DNA of 61,828 bases from Clostridium guangxiense (lineage in GTDB: Bacteria > Bacillota > Clostridia > Clostridiales > Clostridiaceae): assembly GCF_021043395.1 (NCBI RefSeq), contig NZ_JAJNKE010000007.1, positions 1 through 61,828 of the forward strand. The letters run 5' to 3'. Both the position numbers and the translations under genes were made by a program. Of this stretch, positions 1-9,073 are shown in pieces. Below the pieces are notes generated by a model. That model searched no databases, was not told the origin of the DNA, and saw nothing but the letters and a program-made list of their open reading frames with translations. How positions within the stretch are numbered: the first letter of the stretch is position 1; each line of letters opens with the position of its first letter.

Positions 1-97
1 GATTAGTGAGTTATTGAAAGCTCTTAAGATTTTAACAATTTGCTGCTTAGATTTATTAATTTTATTTAATATTCCAAAATGCTGTTACTTCGCAATA
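1..97. repeat. R1 palindrome, right half cut by the window edge
   Basis: The first ~97 bases match the right half of the R1 element at 8885-9073 (GAGTTATTGAAAGCTCTTA, then CTTAGATTTATTAA and TTTAATATTCC). The left arm lies outside the window. Bases 98-167 hold nothing recognisable apart from A/T-rich sequence downstream of the first gene. Confidence 0.7.
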
Positions 98-167
98 TTT
101 ATAAATCACGATTGAATTAATTTTTAGTGAAACAATCCATTTCAACATAATACTTTATTGTAGCAGC

Positions 168-1820
168 TTACCTCATTTCTATTGCACCAAATAGGCTTTG
201 CATAAAAACGCAATAAACTGCTCCAGTGGCAATTATTCCAATGCAATATACAAGCAATCCCCAAACTATACTGTGAAATAGGAAATATCCTGCAAGTGCT
301 GCAGCTCCACCAGCTGGTGCAAAAACGAGTACATCAAATACTATCATTAAAAAGCCATTTTTTCCATCATCAAAGGAAGGCATAATTAAATTTATCAAAA
401 GTTTATTAAATACTGTAACTATATAGGTTCCCCATAATCCAAGAAGTAAGAATAACACTCCAAATAAATTAGCCTTTCTATTCATAATTACAATAGGAAG
501 TACAATACAAAGGTTTAACACAAAATTCCTTATAAAATCAAAGAAATGAAGTGCGATCATCTTTTCCCATGCCTTACCTGGTATTATAAATAAATACTGC
601 TTTGTTCTTTCATATTTTAATGGAGATATACCCATTCCTCCTGAAGCTACCATGCTAAATGCAACTATAAGATATTCACTTAAAATTTTATCTGAGCTTA
701 AGCTTCTTTCAAAATATGCTACAATCATAGAAACTACAAATGCTAAAACCCAAAATATATACATAATTACATTACTAGAAGTTCTATGATTCACAATACG
801 TGCTTTCCATACAAATGCCCAGGCGCCCTTATATTCAAATTTATCTTTTACCGCCTTTACTTCTTTATTTTTCTCTTTTTTACTTGCCATATCTTGAATA
901 TCATCAGCGTTTTGTGATTTTATTGCTTTCTTATTTCGCTCCATAATTTCAATGGTTCCAACCGCTTCTTCATAATAATCTGTAGCAAAATAAACAGCTA
1001 AAAAGAAAAAGACAGAGGCAACAATAAATAAAGCTATGACTTTGTATAATGGATTATATTGTGGGAAAAATGGTGAAATCAAAGCATCTTTTGTCCACCC
1101 CAGTATTGGAACATTACTGATTACATTGCTATTAATGCTGAAAAATAATCCTTTTAAAATGTCACGTTTATATATGATTGACCCAATCACATATATTCCT
1201 GATGCCGCCATACATAAATACACAAAAATTTTAATTAATTTACCTATTTTAAATTTCATGCACATGGAATATATAAAAAACGAAAGTGACTTTAGAAACA
1301 GCACTAAAAATAATAATCCAAAAGCAACATAACCAAAGTTGGGTAAATTTAGTTTAAAATATCTGTATCCATACAAAAAATATACAAGCATAAAAAACAA
1401 AATCGTTCCAAAACTATTAATAATACTCCTTAACATAGTCCATAAGTATATTGTTCTTGGTTCAATTGGAGACGAGAAAAGATAATTTGCATCAGATATA
1501 CTAAACTGACTTGGTCTATATTGATTTGCTGCAGAATATATACAATAAAGCAAGACAATTAAAAGTATCAAAGTTACAATTAATAAAATTATGTTGAGCG
1601 TGAAATTATTTTTAATTGAAATATCAATAATTTTTCTTTTAACTGATTTCTTATTCGTAAACAAGGGCATCGCAAATATTATTATTGGAAATATATAAGC
1701 CCAAGCAGATTTTATTGCTGTAAGAGGATTTGTCATAGTAACTTTTATATAGTTTTTTAATTTTAAAAATTCTATATATGATAAATTTATACAATCACGT
1801 ACAGGATTATTTCTCTTCAT
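168..1820 (-). CDS. ABC-2 type exporter, membrane subunit
   Basis: A 550-residue polytopic protein with about 10-12 hydrophobic segments (first near residues 40-55 and 75-95, a cluster at 155-215, then 255-280 and 355-545) and a charged Lys/Glu-rich cytoplasmic stretch at about 290-325. This layout fits the putative ABC exporter family of Firmicutes. It overlaps the upstream ATPase gene by 14 bp, with GGAGG 8-9 bases before its ATG inside that gene, so the two are translationally coupled and should form one transporter. Substrate is unknown. The family call rests on layout and neighbour. Confidence 0.8.
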   Translation of the reverse strand: MKRNNPVRDCINLSYIEFLKLKNYIKVTMTNPLTAIKSAWAYIFPIIIFAMPLFTNKKSVKRKIIDISIKNNFTLNIILLIVTLILLIVLLYCIYSAANQYRPSQFSISDANYLFSSPIEPRTIYLWTMLRSIINSFGTILFFMLVYFLYGYRYFKLNLPNFGYVAFGLLFLVLFLKSLSFFIYSMCMKFKIGKLIKIFVYLCMAASGIYVIGSIIYKRDILKGLFFSINSNVISNVPILGWTKDALISPFFPQYNPLYKVIALFIVASVFFFLAVYFATDYYEEAVGTIEIMERNKKAIKSQNADDIQDMASKKEKNKEVKAVKDKFEYKGAWAFVWKARIVNHRTSSNVIMYIFWVLAFVVSMIVAYFERSLSSDKILSEYLIVAFSMVASGGMGISPLKYERTKQYLFIIPGKAWEKMIALHFFDFIRNFVLNLCIVLPIVIMNRKANLFGVLFLLLGLWGTYIVTVFNKLLINLIMPSFDDGKNGFLMIVFDVLVFAPAGGAAALAGYFLFHSIVWGLLVYCIGIIATGAVYCVFMQSLFGAIEMR

Positions 1821-2541
1821 CCTCAGTTACCTCCAAAAATAAATCCTCTAAGGAAGAATCCTCTCCGGCATTAACTTTAAGCCTCAAATCCTCTATAGTC
1901 CCCTCCAAAATAAGAGTTCCCTTCTTTAAGACAACTATTCTATCGCAAAGTCCTTCAGCAGTATCAAGCATATGGGTACTAATAAGAAGTGATTTGCCTT
2001 CAGCCCTTAATGCCTTAAAAGCATCTTTAAGCTCTCTTATAGCTTTAGGGTCAAGTCCTATTAAAGGCTCGTCTACTAAAAACACATCCGGTTTATGCAA
2101 AAGAGCACAGCAAATTGAAAGTTTTTGTTTCATTCCTTTAGATAGATCTCTTCCAAGGATATTTTTCTTATCGTAAAGATCAAATCTCTTTAATATTTCA
2201 TTTCCATATTCCTGCCAATCATCTATATAATAAGCAAGTGCAATAAATTTCAAATGTTCCCACACAGTAAGCATAGGATATATATCAGGTGTTTCTGGTA
2301 TATAAGCAAGTTTATATTTTGATTCCTGTTTTGTGCTATCTATACCATCTACAAGAACTTTTCCCTTCGTTTTTCTAAGAAGTCCAAGTATGCATTTTAT
2401 AGTTGTAGTTTTTCCCGCTCCATTAGGTCCCGTAAGTCCAACTATTTCTCCTGCATTAAGATGAAAAGATATACCATCCACCGCTTTGTTTCCTTTATAG
2501 TATTTTTTCAAACTTATTACTTCTAATACTTTTCTCTCCAT
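1807..2541 (-). CDS. ABC transporter ATP-binding protein
   Basis: A 244-residue ATPase of the drug/Nat-type exporter class. Walker A is GPNGAGKTT near residue 39, the signature is LSKGMKQK near 133, and Walker B is VFLVDEP followed by a D-loop GLDP near 152-163. The H-loop is STHMLD. A strong AAGGAG sits about 10 bases before ATG. It drives the permease encoded immediately downstream. A hairpin terminator lies just upstream (2571-2604), so it is a transcription unit separate from the HlyD/MacB-like genes. No convincing promoter was found in 2605-2721. Confidence 0.92.
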   Translation of the reverse strand: MERKVLEVISLKKYYKGNKAVDGISFHLNAGEIVGLTGPNGAGKTTTIKCILGLLRKTKGKVLVDGIDSTKQESKYKLAYIPETPDIYPMLTVWEHLKFIALAYYIDDWQEYGNEILKRFDLYDKKNILGRDLSKGMKQKLSICCALLHKPDVFLVDEPLIGLDPKAIRELKDAFKALRAEGKSLLISTHMLDTAEGLCDRIVVLKKGTLILEGTIEDLRLKVNAGEDSSLEDLFLEVTEDEEK

Positions 2542-2570
2542 AATTCATTTACTCCTTAAAAAGATATTTT

Positions 2571-2604
2571 TAAAAAAATCCCGATTGGGCAATATCGGGA
2601 TTTT
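2571..2604 (-). terminator. Rho-independent terminator of the MacAB-like operon
   Basis: Inverted repeat AAATCCCGAT / ATCGGGATTT with a short loop. Read on the minus strand it is followed by a run of T. It ends the operon 6788-2722 and insulates the ABC-2 pair. Confidence 0.85.
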
Positions 2605-2721
2605 AGGGGAGATTGGGAACACAAATAACATTCCCAAGTACATTTTTAATATAGATAAAATTATTTCTGTAAGATAAGTATCGTAAAATCTAAAATTTCT
2701 TTATAGGGTAAATAAAAAATT

Positions 2722-3528
2722 TTATTTCTGTATCTGTACGTCTACATTGTAATTTGGTAAAAGTTTGCCATCGCTGTTATCTATAGATATTTCTACAGGT
2801 ATATTTGTTTCTCCATTTTGTTCTGTAACTGCTGCATTTGATATGCTAACTACTTTTCCTGTATACTTTGCTGAAGGATTTGAAGTAGGAATTATAGTAA
2901 CTGCTTTTCCTGCCTGAACATCCTTTATAAATTCTTCTCCAACCTTTGCATCTATATATAAGCTGCCTAAATCTTGAAGGCTAAGTATTTTTTGTTGTGC
3001 TGAAACCACATCACCTTTTTTATATCCAAGGTCAGTAACAACAGCATTATCCATATCAGAAACTACATTACTTCCATTCAAATAACCTTTATTTAAAAGG
3101 GACTTAAGTGCATCAACTTCTGCTTGTTCAGCAGCTATTTTTGCATCCTGTGCATTTTTTTGATTATTCGTTTGATTTTGGGCATCATTTTTTAAGTCCT
3201 TGTCTGCTTCTACGGCCTTCTCTTTAGCCGTTATTTGATAATTAAGTTGAGATAAATCTAACTCTAAAAGTTTATCCCCCTTTTTAACTTTTTGTCCCTC
3301 TTTGACATTAATGGAATTCACCTTTATAACAGCTTGGGCACCACCATCTATAACTATATTTTCAGTATTGTGGGATTTTATAACACCTGATGCTTCTACA
3401 TAATTATTGGCAACCTTTTTTGTAGTTTCCTTTGTACCTTGTGTGTTAGATTTTGAACTTCCACATCCAACAGCTGTAACAAGTGTTCCTATAATTATCG
3501 CCGTGAGTATTATCTTTGATTTTTTCAT
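2722..3528 (-). CDS. Lipoprotein membrane-fusion protein (HlyD/MacA-like)
   Basis: A 268-residue adaptor protein. The N-terminus is a lipoprotein signal: a charged MKKSK, a hydrophobic stretch and a lipobox ending in A-V-G-C at about residue 22, so it is probably anchored on the outer face of the membrane. A lipoyl-like half motif (EGQKVKKGDKLLELDLSQ) lies near 75-95, a Gln/Lys/Ala-rich coiled coil near 95-145 and beta-barrel-like sequence after it. Its start overlaps the ATPase stop by 4 bases. With the ATPase and FtsX-type permease upstream it forms a MacAB-like exporter; in Gram-positives such adaptors act without an outer-membrane channel. Confidence 0.88.
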   Translation of the reverse strand: MKKSKIILTAIIIGTLVTAVGCGSSKSNTQGTKETTKKVANNYVEASGVIKSHNTENIVIDGGAQAVIKVNSINVKEGQKVKKGDKLLELDLSQLNYQITAKEKAVEADKDLKNDAQNQTNNQKNAQDAKIAAEQAEVDALKSLLNKGYLNGSNVVSDMDNAVVTDLGYKKGDVVSAQQKILSLQDLGSLYIDAKVGEEFIKDVQAGKAVTIIPTSNPSAKYTGKVVSISNAAVTEQNGETNIPVEISIDNSDGKLLPNYNVDVQIQK

Positions 3529-4241
3529 CTACTTTCTACCACCTTTCCATCTCTCACATATATTATCCTTTGACCATACTTTGCCGCTTCCTCAGAGTGA
3601 GTAACTTGAACTATGGTTTTCCCCTTTTCAAGGTTTATCTCTCTTAAAAGTTCCATTACTCCCGTTCCAGTTTTACTATCAAGGTTTCCAATAGGTTCAT
3701 CTGCAAGTATTACATCCGGATCATTTATAAGTGCCCTTGCAATGGCAACCCTCTGCTGCTGCCCACCTGAAAGTTCTCTTGGGGTGTGCTTTCTTCTATC
3801 CTCTAGACCAACTATTTTTAGTATATCATCAAGCTTATCCCTATAACTTTTAAGTTTTTTTCCGTCTAGTAATATTGGAAGCATTACATTTTCCTCAACA
3901 TTAAGATTAGGTATTAGATTATAAAATTGAAATACAAAACCAACATCTCTTCTTCTCATTATGCTCTGCTTTTTATCATTCATACTTGAAAGTTCCTTAC
4001 CGGCTATCTTAACACTTCCTGTAGTTGGTTTATCAAGTCCTCCAAGAAGGTACAAAAGAGTACTTTTGCCAGAACCAGAAGGACCCATTATAGATACAAA
4101 TTCGCCTTCTTTTATAACAAGATTAATATCTTTTAGAATTTCTACATTCTCATTACCAAGTTTAAAGGATTTATTTAAATTAGTGGTTTCTATAACTGGC
4201 TTACCAAGTTTAGGTTGAACTTTTTCTTCTAAAACTTCCAT
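3525..4241 (-). CDS. ABC transporter ATPase, MacB/LolD class
   Basis: A 238-residue ATPase with Walker A GPSGSGKST, Q-loop FQFYNLIP, signature LSGGQQQR, and Walker B VILADEPIGNLDSKTG, the last being typical of FtsX-linked ATPases. The N-terminal ~18 residues extend beyond the usual family start. It is placed between its FtsX-type permease (18 bp upstream) and the fusion protein (4-bp overlap), so the three are one operon. Likely cargo classes are peptides, lipids or antimicrobial agents; the sequence does not tell which. Confidence 0.93.
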   Translation of the reverse strand: MEVLEEKVQPKLGKPVIETTNLNKSFKLGNENVEILKDINLVIKEGEFVSIMGPSGSGKSTLLYLLGGLDKPTTGSVKIAGKELSSMNDKKQSIMRRRDVGFVFQFYNLIPNLNVEENVMLPILLDGKKLKSYRDKLDDILKIVGLEDRRKHTPRELSGGQQQRVAIARALINDPDVILADEPIGNLDSKTGTGVMELLREINLEKGKTIVQVTHSEEAAKYGQRIIYVRDGKVVESR

Positions 4242-4259
4242 TCTATGCCTCCTATATCT

Positions 4260-6788
4260 TTATTCATATTTTATAGCTTCTATAATGTTCAATTTAGATG
4301 ACTTAAGTGATGGAACAATTGCAGCTACAACAGTTATTAAAACTCCAAGTAAAATGCTTGTTCCAAAAACACTACTTGAATAATTCAATTCCATAGGAAA
4401 GTTTGCCAAATCAAACATAAATGGCATTATATAAATCATAAGCATTCCACCAGCAATTCCACATAAGCTCCCTATAAGCCCTATTAAAAGTGACTCTACA
4501 AATAACATTTTTCTCGTCTGATGTCTACTCATGCCAACAGAAGCATAAACAGCAAGTGATCTTTTTCTTTCTATGAAACTTATAACAAAGTTATTTATTA
4601 CGCCAAAAGCTCCTATTATAAGTGCCATTATAGGAAATGCCTTAATTATTAGAAGCATTCCGTCATTTTGCTTTTTATTTTCTTCTTCTTGATGTGCTAC
4701 AGTCTCAATTGTCAACCGCCTAGTTTTAAACCTTTTAGAAAGAACATTTTTCATTTCTTCGGGATCTTTATATGTCTTAATATCTAAAGAAGAACATTGA
4801 TATAGTTTGAAATCTCCTTTAGCATACTTTTTAGGTACCAACGCCATATTTCCATCTTCCATCATTGTATCAAAGGAACCAACTATTTTGTAATCCTTAT
4901 TTCCTCTGGTTGTCTTTATGGTAATATAATTTCCAATTTGCTTGTTATATCTTTTCATATTGCTTTTAGTAAGTATTATAGTTCTGCCATCATTGTAATT
5001 TTTAAATACCTCATTCTTATCTTGAAGCATTTTAACTTTTGCAAAATTATCTATTTCATAAGTATTCATAAATCTAATTTGAGTAATAGGTTCTTTATTT
5101 CCAATAACCTCAATATTTTGAGATGAATAATCTTCATCAACTTCCTTTATTCCCACTGTATTTTTTACATCACTGATGGTTGAATTGTCTAGTGAGTTGC
5201 CATCATCATTATTTACATATAGATCATAGTTAAAAAAGTCATAAGCCTTAACAAGTACCGTTCCTGCACTAGAGCTAACAACATTAATCATAAACAATGT
5301 TGATATGCCTATTGCTAGAAGTGAAATATTATTTATCAAGCTTTTATTCTTTCTTAGATTTTTTGCAGCCAAACTGCCCTCATTTCCAAATATAATATTG
5401 TATAATTTACTTAGTATTATTACCAAAAGTTCAGTGACATATGGGATAATTATTACAATACCTATAACCGAAAGCACCATGCATACTACAAGTATCATTA
5501 AAGATGTGCTGCTATTTAATGAACTTCCTTTTATAGCATTTGGAGTACTAAATGCACCTGCTACAAACACCAATCCTAAAATTAACTTCCATAGTTTTTC
5601 TTTTTCAGCATTATCTATAGTATTAAGTACAACATCCTTAACTGACAATCTTGATGATTTGGCTATAGGAACAATAGAACTTAAAAATGAAATAATTATC
5701 GAAAATATAAATGCACTTAATAATTGTCCAAAATTATAGCTAACAGAAGGAGCTATAGTTATTCCTTGTGCCATTTGAGATGCAATAAGTTTCATGAGTA
5801 CCTTTAGTATGCCAATTCCAGCAAGATTTCCTAATATTCCGCCTATTATGCCGTATATTATGCTCTCTCCTACAAGAACCAAACTAGTAGATATCTTTGT
5901 GGCACCAATACTTCTGAAGGTTCCTATTACTGGAAGCCTTTCTGTAACTATTACCTTAAACACCGTATATATTATAAATGCACTCATCATTAAAACCACA
6001 ATCATCATCATTCTAAATGCCATAGTTATTTGTCCAAGTGATTCATCTATCTGTTTCTCATCGATTATTTTTCTTACAGTATAGTGGTTATATGCAGGTG
6101 TAAGTTCATCTACAATTTGCTTTATATCATTGGAGTTTGATGCTTTTATATATATTAATGAGACTTCTCCCTTTATGTTATTTATATTCTCAGCTTGCTG
6201 CCTTGGAATTATAGCCATCATATTTTCATCGCTTTCCATTCCAAACATGCCCTTATTATCCGCTATGCCAACTATGGTATATTTGTGACTTATGGAGTCT
6301 TTACCTACTTTTATAGGAATTTTATCTCCTACAGAAAATCCATATTCATCAGCAGATTTTTTGCTTATTATTACTTTTTCCCCGCTAAATGGCGTAACAG
6401 AACCCTTACTATTAAAATCAAATAAGTCCATAAGTTTTATGTCATCATAATTAAAACCTCTTAACATTATATTTCTGTCCTTATCACCATGAGTGTATAC
6501 TCCATTTGCATCCATTTCTCCAATTGCATAATCAGTTTTACTTTTTACTGTATCAGTTCTTTCCATGCTTAAATATGGTGTTGGAGATTTACTATTTGAA
6601 TGTATTTCTATATCCGCATTTCCATAATACTGTCTTATAATATCTACATAAGTCTGTTTTATACTAGTGCTCATTCCACTTGATGCAAAAAACAACGCTG
6701 TTGATGCCATTATTGAAAAAACCACAAGAAAAGTTCTTAATTTCTTTTCTTTTATATTTCTTAGCATAAATTTAAGAATTATTCCCAT
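4260..6788 (-). CDS. Large FtsX-family ABC permease
   Basis: An 842-residue permease with two FtsX repeats: a membrane helix near 18-38, an extracellular MacB-like domain (about 40-245), three helices near 255-375, a paired membrane section at 400-465, a second helix near 485-505, a second extracellular domain (510-705) and the last three helices (715-835). This doubled architecture is common in Firmicute exporters. It is the first gene of the operon with the ATPase and lipoprotein. A paralogue of nearly the same length lies at 9074-11596, and the two share long identical stretches at the N-terminus (NIKEKKLR, MASTALFFASSG). Confidence 0.9.
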   Translation of the reverse strand: MGIILKFMLRNIKEKKLRTFLVVFSIMASTALFFASSGMSTSIKQTYVDIIRQYYGNADIEIHSNSKSPTPYLSMERTDTVKSKTDYAIGEMDANGVYTHGDKDRNIMLRGFNYDDIKLMDLFDFNSKGSVTPFSGEKVIISKKSADEYGFSVGDKIPIKVGKDSISHKYTIVGIADNKGMFGMESDENMMAIIPRQQAENINNIKGEVSLIYIKASNSNDIKQIVDELTPAYNHYTVRKIIDEKQIDESLGQITMAFRMMMIVVLMMSAFIIYTVFKVIVTERLPVIGTFRSIGATKISTSLVLVGESIIYGIIGGILGNLAGIGILKVLMKLIASQMAQGITIAPSVSYNFGQLLSAFIFSIIISFLSSIVPIAKSSRLSVKDVVLNTIDNAEKEKLWKLILGLVFVAGAFSTPNAIKGSSLNSSTSLMILVVCMVLSVIGIVIIIPYVTELLVIILSKLYNIIFGNEGSLAAKNLRKNKSLINNISLLAIGISTLFMINVVSSSAGTVLVKAYDFFNYDLYVNNDDGNSLDNSTISDVKNTVGIKEVDEDYSSQNIEVIGNKEPITQIRFMNTYEIDNFAKVKMLQDKNEVFKNYNDGRTIILTKSNMKRYNKQIGNYITIKTTRGNKDYKIVGSFDTMMEDGNMALVPKKYAKGDFKLYQCSSLDIKTYKDPEEMKNVLSKRFKTRRLTIETVAHQEEENKKQNDGMLLIIKAFPIMALIIGAFGVINNFVISFIERKRSLAVYASVGMSRHQTRKMLFVESLLIGLIGSLCGIAGGMLMIYIMPFMFDLANFPMELNYSSSVFGTSILLGVLITVVAAIVPSLKSSKLNIIEAIKYE

Positions 6789-6956
6789 TGATTCACCCCA
6801 TTCCTATTTTATAATTTGTTTTAAATACATGTAATACTTTAATAGTATACTATGCTATAAATAGAATCAATACAATGTCTTTATTATATTAAAAAAGATT
6901 GTACTTTCATACTGACTTAAGTAATAAAAATTTATGACTAATGTCACAAAATATAA

Positions 6957-6990
6957 AAAAAGGATATGCTGTATCTGCATATCCTTTCCC
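6957..6990 (-). terminator. Terminator after the DUF3892 gene
   Basis: Stem AAAGGATATGC / GCATATCCTTT with a 7-base loop, starting 11 bases past the stop codon. On the minus strand it ends in a T run. Confidence 0.85.
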
Positions 6991-6997
6991 TTTATGC

Positions 6998-7228
6998 TTA
7001 AAAAATTGGCTTATTATCTAGATTATCTCCCTCATTACCATTAGGGTTACTTCTCAAATACTCTCTACCATTCTTTGCCTTACCAACGTTTACACCCTCT
7101 ATTAAATCATCCTTTGCCATTGTTATTGCTTCGTCTATTGAATATACATTTCCATTATCAAGCATTACGTCAGTTATATCTCCCTGAGGGTTTTTCTTTA
7201 CTTTTATAACCTTAGATTTATCACTCAT
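6998..7228 (-). CDS. DUF3892-type small protein
   Basis: A 76-residue soluble protein resembling the DUF3892 family: alternating Lys-Val N-terminus (KVIKVKKNPQGDI), a short beta-rich core with DNGNVYSIDEAI, and the usual Gly-Arg-Glu-Tyr-Leu-Arg motif near residue 55. Function is unknown in the family. It is a single-gene unit with its own terminator. The upstream 150 bases are shared with the divergent MarR gene. Confidence 0.75.
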   Translation of the reverse strand: MSDKSKVIKVKKNPQGDITDVMLDNGNVYSIDEAITMAKDDLIEGVNVGKAKNGREYLRSNPNGNEGDNLDNKPIF

Positions 7229-7322
7229 GCTAACACCTCACTTATTTTTTTATATTATTTGCATCATGGTTATATATTATTCATTTATAAAATTTTAGAC
7301 TTTGTTTAAAAACTTCAATTGA

Positions 7323-7360
7323 CATATTTAATTTTATAATATATAGTTGTATGTACAAAC
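7323..7360 (+). promoter_or_regulatory. Promoter and operator of the MarR gene
   Basis: TTGACA (about 7319-7324), 17 bases, TATAGT (7342-7347). The palindrome TTGTATGTACAA (7347-7358) starts at the -10 box. The same palindrome recurs at 8224-8235 before the nitroreductase gene, so it is the likely binding site of the MarR protein encoded here. Confidence 0.65.
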
Positions 7361-7401
7361 AATACTATTTTTAAAATAAAACTGTGTGGAGAGAAAAAAT
7401 A

Positions 7402-7839
7402 ATGTCAAATATAAATGAAGTATTATGTGATTGCTTATATTTCTCATGTAATAAGTTATCTAGAACATTAGGAAAAATGGCAGATGAGGAGTTTAGAATT
7501 ACTGGATTATCTTCTACTTATGCATTTTTAATTAGTATCGTACATGAAAATGAAGGTATAGGCCAAAAAGAAATAGGGCAAATTCTTCATATTACACCAT
7601 CTACAACAACTAGATTCATTGATAAGCTCGAAAATAAAGGTCTCTTAAACAGAAAAAGTGAGGGTAAAAACTCGTTTATATATTTAACAGATAAAGGACT
7701 AGAACTTCAAGCTCAAATTAATAAAGCATGGGAAAATCTTCATTTAAGATGTTTAAATGCCTTAGGTGAAAATGAATATAAAAGCCTCACCAAAATAATT
7801 AACAATACATGCAACAAAATAGACTCCTACGAGAAGTAA
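7402..7839 (+). CDS. MarR-family transcriptional regulator
   Basis: A 145-residue winged-helix regulator. The core HTH and wing are near residues 45-100 (GQKEIGQILHITPSTTTRFIDKLENKGLL, then the wing with LTDKGLE). Three cysteines lie at 9, 11 and 16 and could make it thiol- or redox-responsive; that is inference. A GTG 18 bases upstream would lengthen the frame, but GGAGAG placed 8 bases before ATG 7402 decides the start. It precedes a nitroreductase gene and both carry the same 12-bp palindrome, suggesting autoregulation and control of that enzyme. Confidence 0.85.
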   Translation: MSNINEVLCDCLYFSCNKLSRTLGKMADEEFRITGLSSTYAFLISIVHENEGIGQKEIGQILHITPSTTTRFIDKLENKGLLNRKSEGKNSFIYLTDKGLELQAQINKAWENLHLRCLNALGENEYKSLTKIINNTCNKIDSYEK

Positions 7840-7872
7840 CAATCTTCTCTTTCAAAGTAATGGAATGTATTA

Positions 7873-8185
7873 TTTAGATAAACTGGAAGTTGTGAAGTAA
7901 TAATGCTTCGTCGCGTTAAAAAAATCCTATAAATCTAAGTGGTTATTTAAAAAAAGTGGTTGCTTTGGGTTCAAGAAGAATAATGGGCAAAGCCCAAACC
8001 CCGCGTATGTTTATACTCGCATACGCTCAAACAGATTGAAATATCTAAGTATTTTACAATTTTTAAACCAAGATTTATTAGAATTTTTTTAAATCGTTCC
8101 TTCAGCATTGTTACTTCACTCTCACGGTGGTGCAAGGAAAAAATTCCTCCGTTCCTACGGAATTTTAAGTGAGAAGTTTTATATT
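7873..8185. repeat. R1 palindrome with OE end and nested R4 unit
   Basis: Fills the gap between the MarR and nitroreductase genes. It begins with the outer end AAACTGGAAGTTGTGAAGT, continues as R1 (ATCCTATAAATCTAAG on the left, CAAGATTTATTAGAA on the right, core with CTCGCATACGCTCAAACAG) and ends with GTTACTTCAC and a small ATTCCTCCG...CGGAAT hairpin. Its right half is nearly identical to 42660-42785. The left arm is interrupted at about 7950 by an R4 unit (7969-8012). Confidence 0.8.
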
Positions 8186-8223
8186 AATAAAAATTTTTAT
8201 ATTAGCTTTTCTCTAATAATAGA

Positions 8224-8235
8224 TTGTATGTACAA
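8224..8235 (+). promoter_or_regulatory. Candidate MarR operator before the nitroreductase
   Basis: TTGTATGTACAA, identical to the palindrome in the MarR promoter, 62 bases before the nitroreductase start. The -35/-10 boxes here are not clear. Confidence 0.55.
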
Positions 8236-8296
8236 CTAAGTATAGTCTTATATACTATGTTTTAAATATATAAAAACTAAAATGGAGGTAATAAAA

Positions 8297-8803
8297 ATGA
8301 ATGCAATTTTTAACAGGAGAAGTGTAAGAAAATATAAGGATAAACCAATTGAAAAGGAAAAAATAGAAAAACTTTTAAGGGCAGCAATGCAAGCTCCATC
8401 AGCAATCAATGAACAACCATGGGAGTTTATCGTCGTACAAAATAAAGATACATTAAGTAAACTTTCAAATATGAGTCCATATTCAAAGATGGTAGCAAGT
8501 TGTGGTGCTGCAATTATACTTGTTGCAAATACTGAAGCGTTTAGAATCCAAACAGGTTGGCAGCAAGATATGGGAGCCGCAGCAGAAAATCTTTTATTAG
8601 AAGCAGTAGCATTAGATCTTGGAGCTGTATGGCTTGGAGTTGCAACGTCAGAAGAAGTCTCTAAGTTTATAACAAATTTCTTTAACTTGCCAGAAAATAT
8701 CAAGCCTTTTGCTTTAATTTCTGTTGGATATCCAGATGGTCAAGAAAATAAATTTATAGATAGATACAACCAAAGCAAAGTACATTACGAAAGTTGGAAA
8801 TAA
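8297..8803 (+). CDS. Nitroreductase-family flavoprotein
   Basis: A 168-residue FMN-dependent oxidoreductase. The FMN-binding signature (FNRRSVRKYKDKPI) is at residues 5-18, then QAPSAINEQPWEFIVV near 36-51 and a Gly-Ala-rich segment DMGAAAENLLLEA near 95-107. Members reduce nitro compounds, quinones or flavins with NAD(P)H. GGAGGT 7 bases before ATG 8297 fixes the start over an ATG 15 bases upstream. The operator shared with the upstream MarR gene suggests induction by an aromatic or oxidative signal. Physiological substrate unknown. Confidence 0.88.
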   Translation: MNAIFNRRSVRKYKDKPIEKEKIEKLLRAAMQAPSAINEQPWEFIVVQNKDTLSKLSNMSPYSKMVASCGAAIILVANTEAFRIQTGWQQDMGAAAENLLLEAVALDLGAVWLGVATSEEVSKFITNFFNLPENIKPFALISVGYPDGQENKFIDRYNQSKVHYESWK

Positions 8804-8884
8804 TCTTGTCTCCAAATACTTCCTTGCTAATAAAATTTATCAGTATTCTAAATAAAACATGCCCTACTCATTCTTTTCGGCTCG

Positions 8885-9073
8885 AGGGAAGTAATGGTGG
8901 TGAAAGAACAGTTTAAAAAAAGTACAATAAATCTTAGAAGAATATTTTAAAAATACTTAGAGCTTTCAATCTGTCTGAGCGTCAGCGAGTTATTGAAAGC
9001 TCTTAGGATTTTGAAAATATTCTCCTTAGATTTATGTACTTTTTTTAATGTTCCGAACCACCATTACTTCCCG
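8885..9073. repeat. R1 palindrome, intact reference copy
   Basis: A cruciform with arms of about 85 bp. The outer arm is GGAAGTAATGGTGGT / ACCACCATTACTTCC; inside are TTTAAAAAAAGTAC, ATAAATCTTAG and GAGCTTTCAAT, each with its inverted partner, around the centre CTGTCTGAGCGTCAGCGAG. It fills the convergent gap between the nitroreductase and the orphan permease and abuts the permease stop codon, so it may also act as a two-way transcription stop. Confidence 0.85.

Noticed and set aside
5305-6084. Plus-strand frames inside the large permease genes (also 10140-10898)
   Set aside because: They are antisense shadows of long minus-strand genes, lack ribosome sites and show no domain-like sequence.
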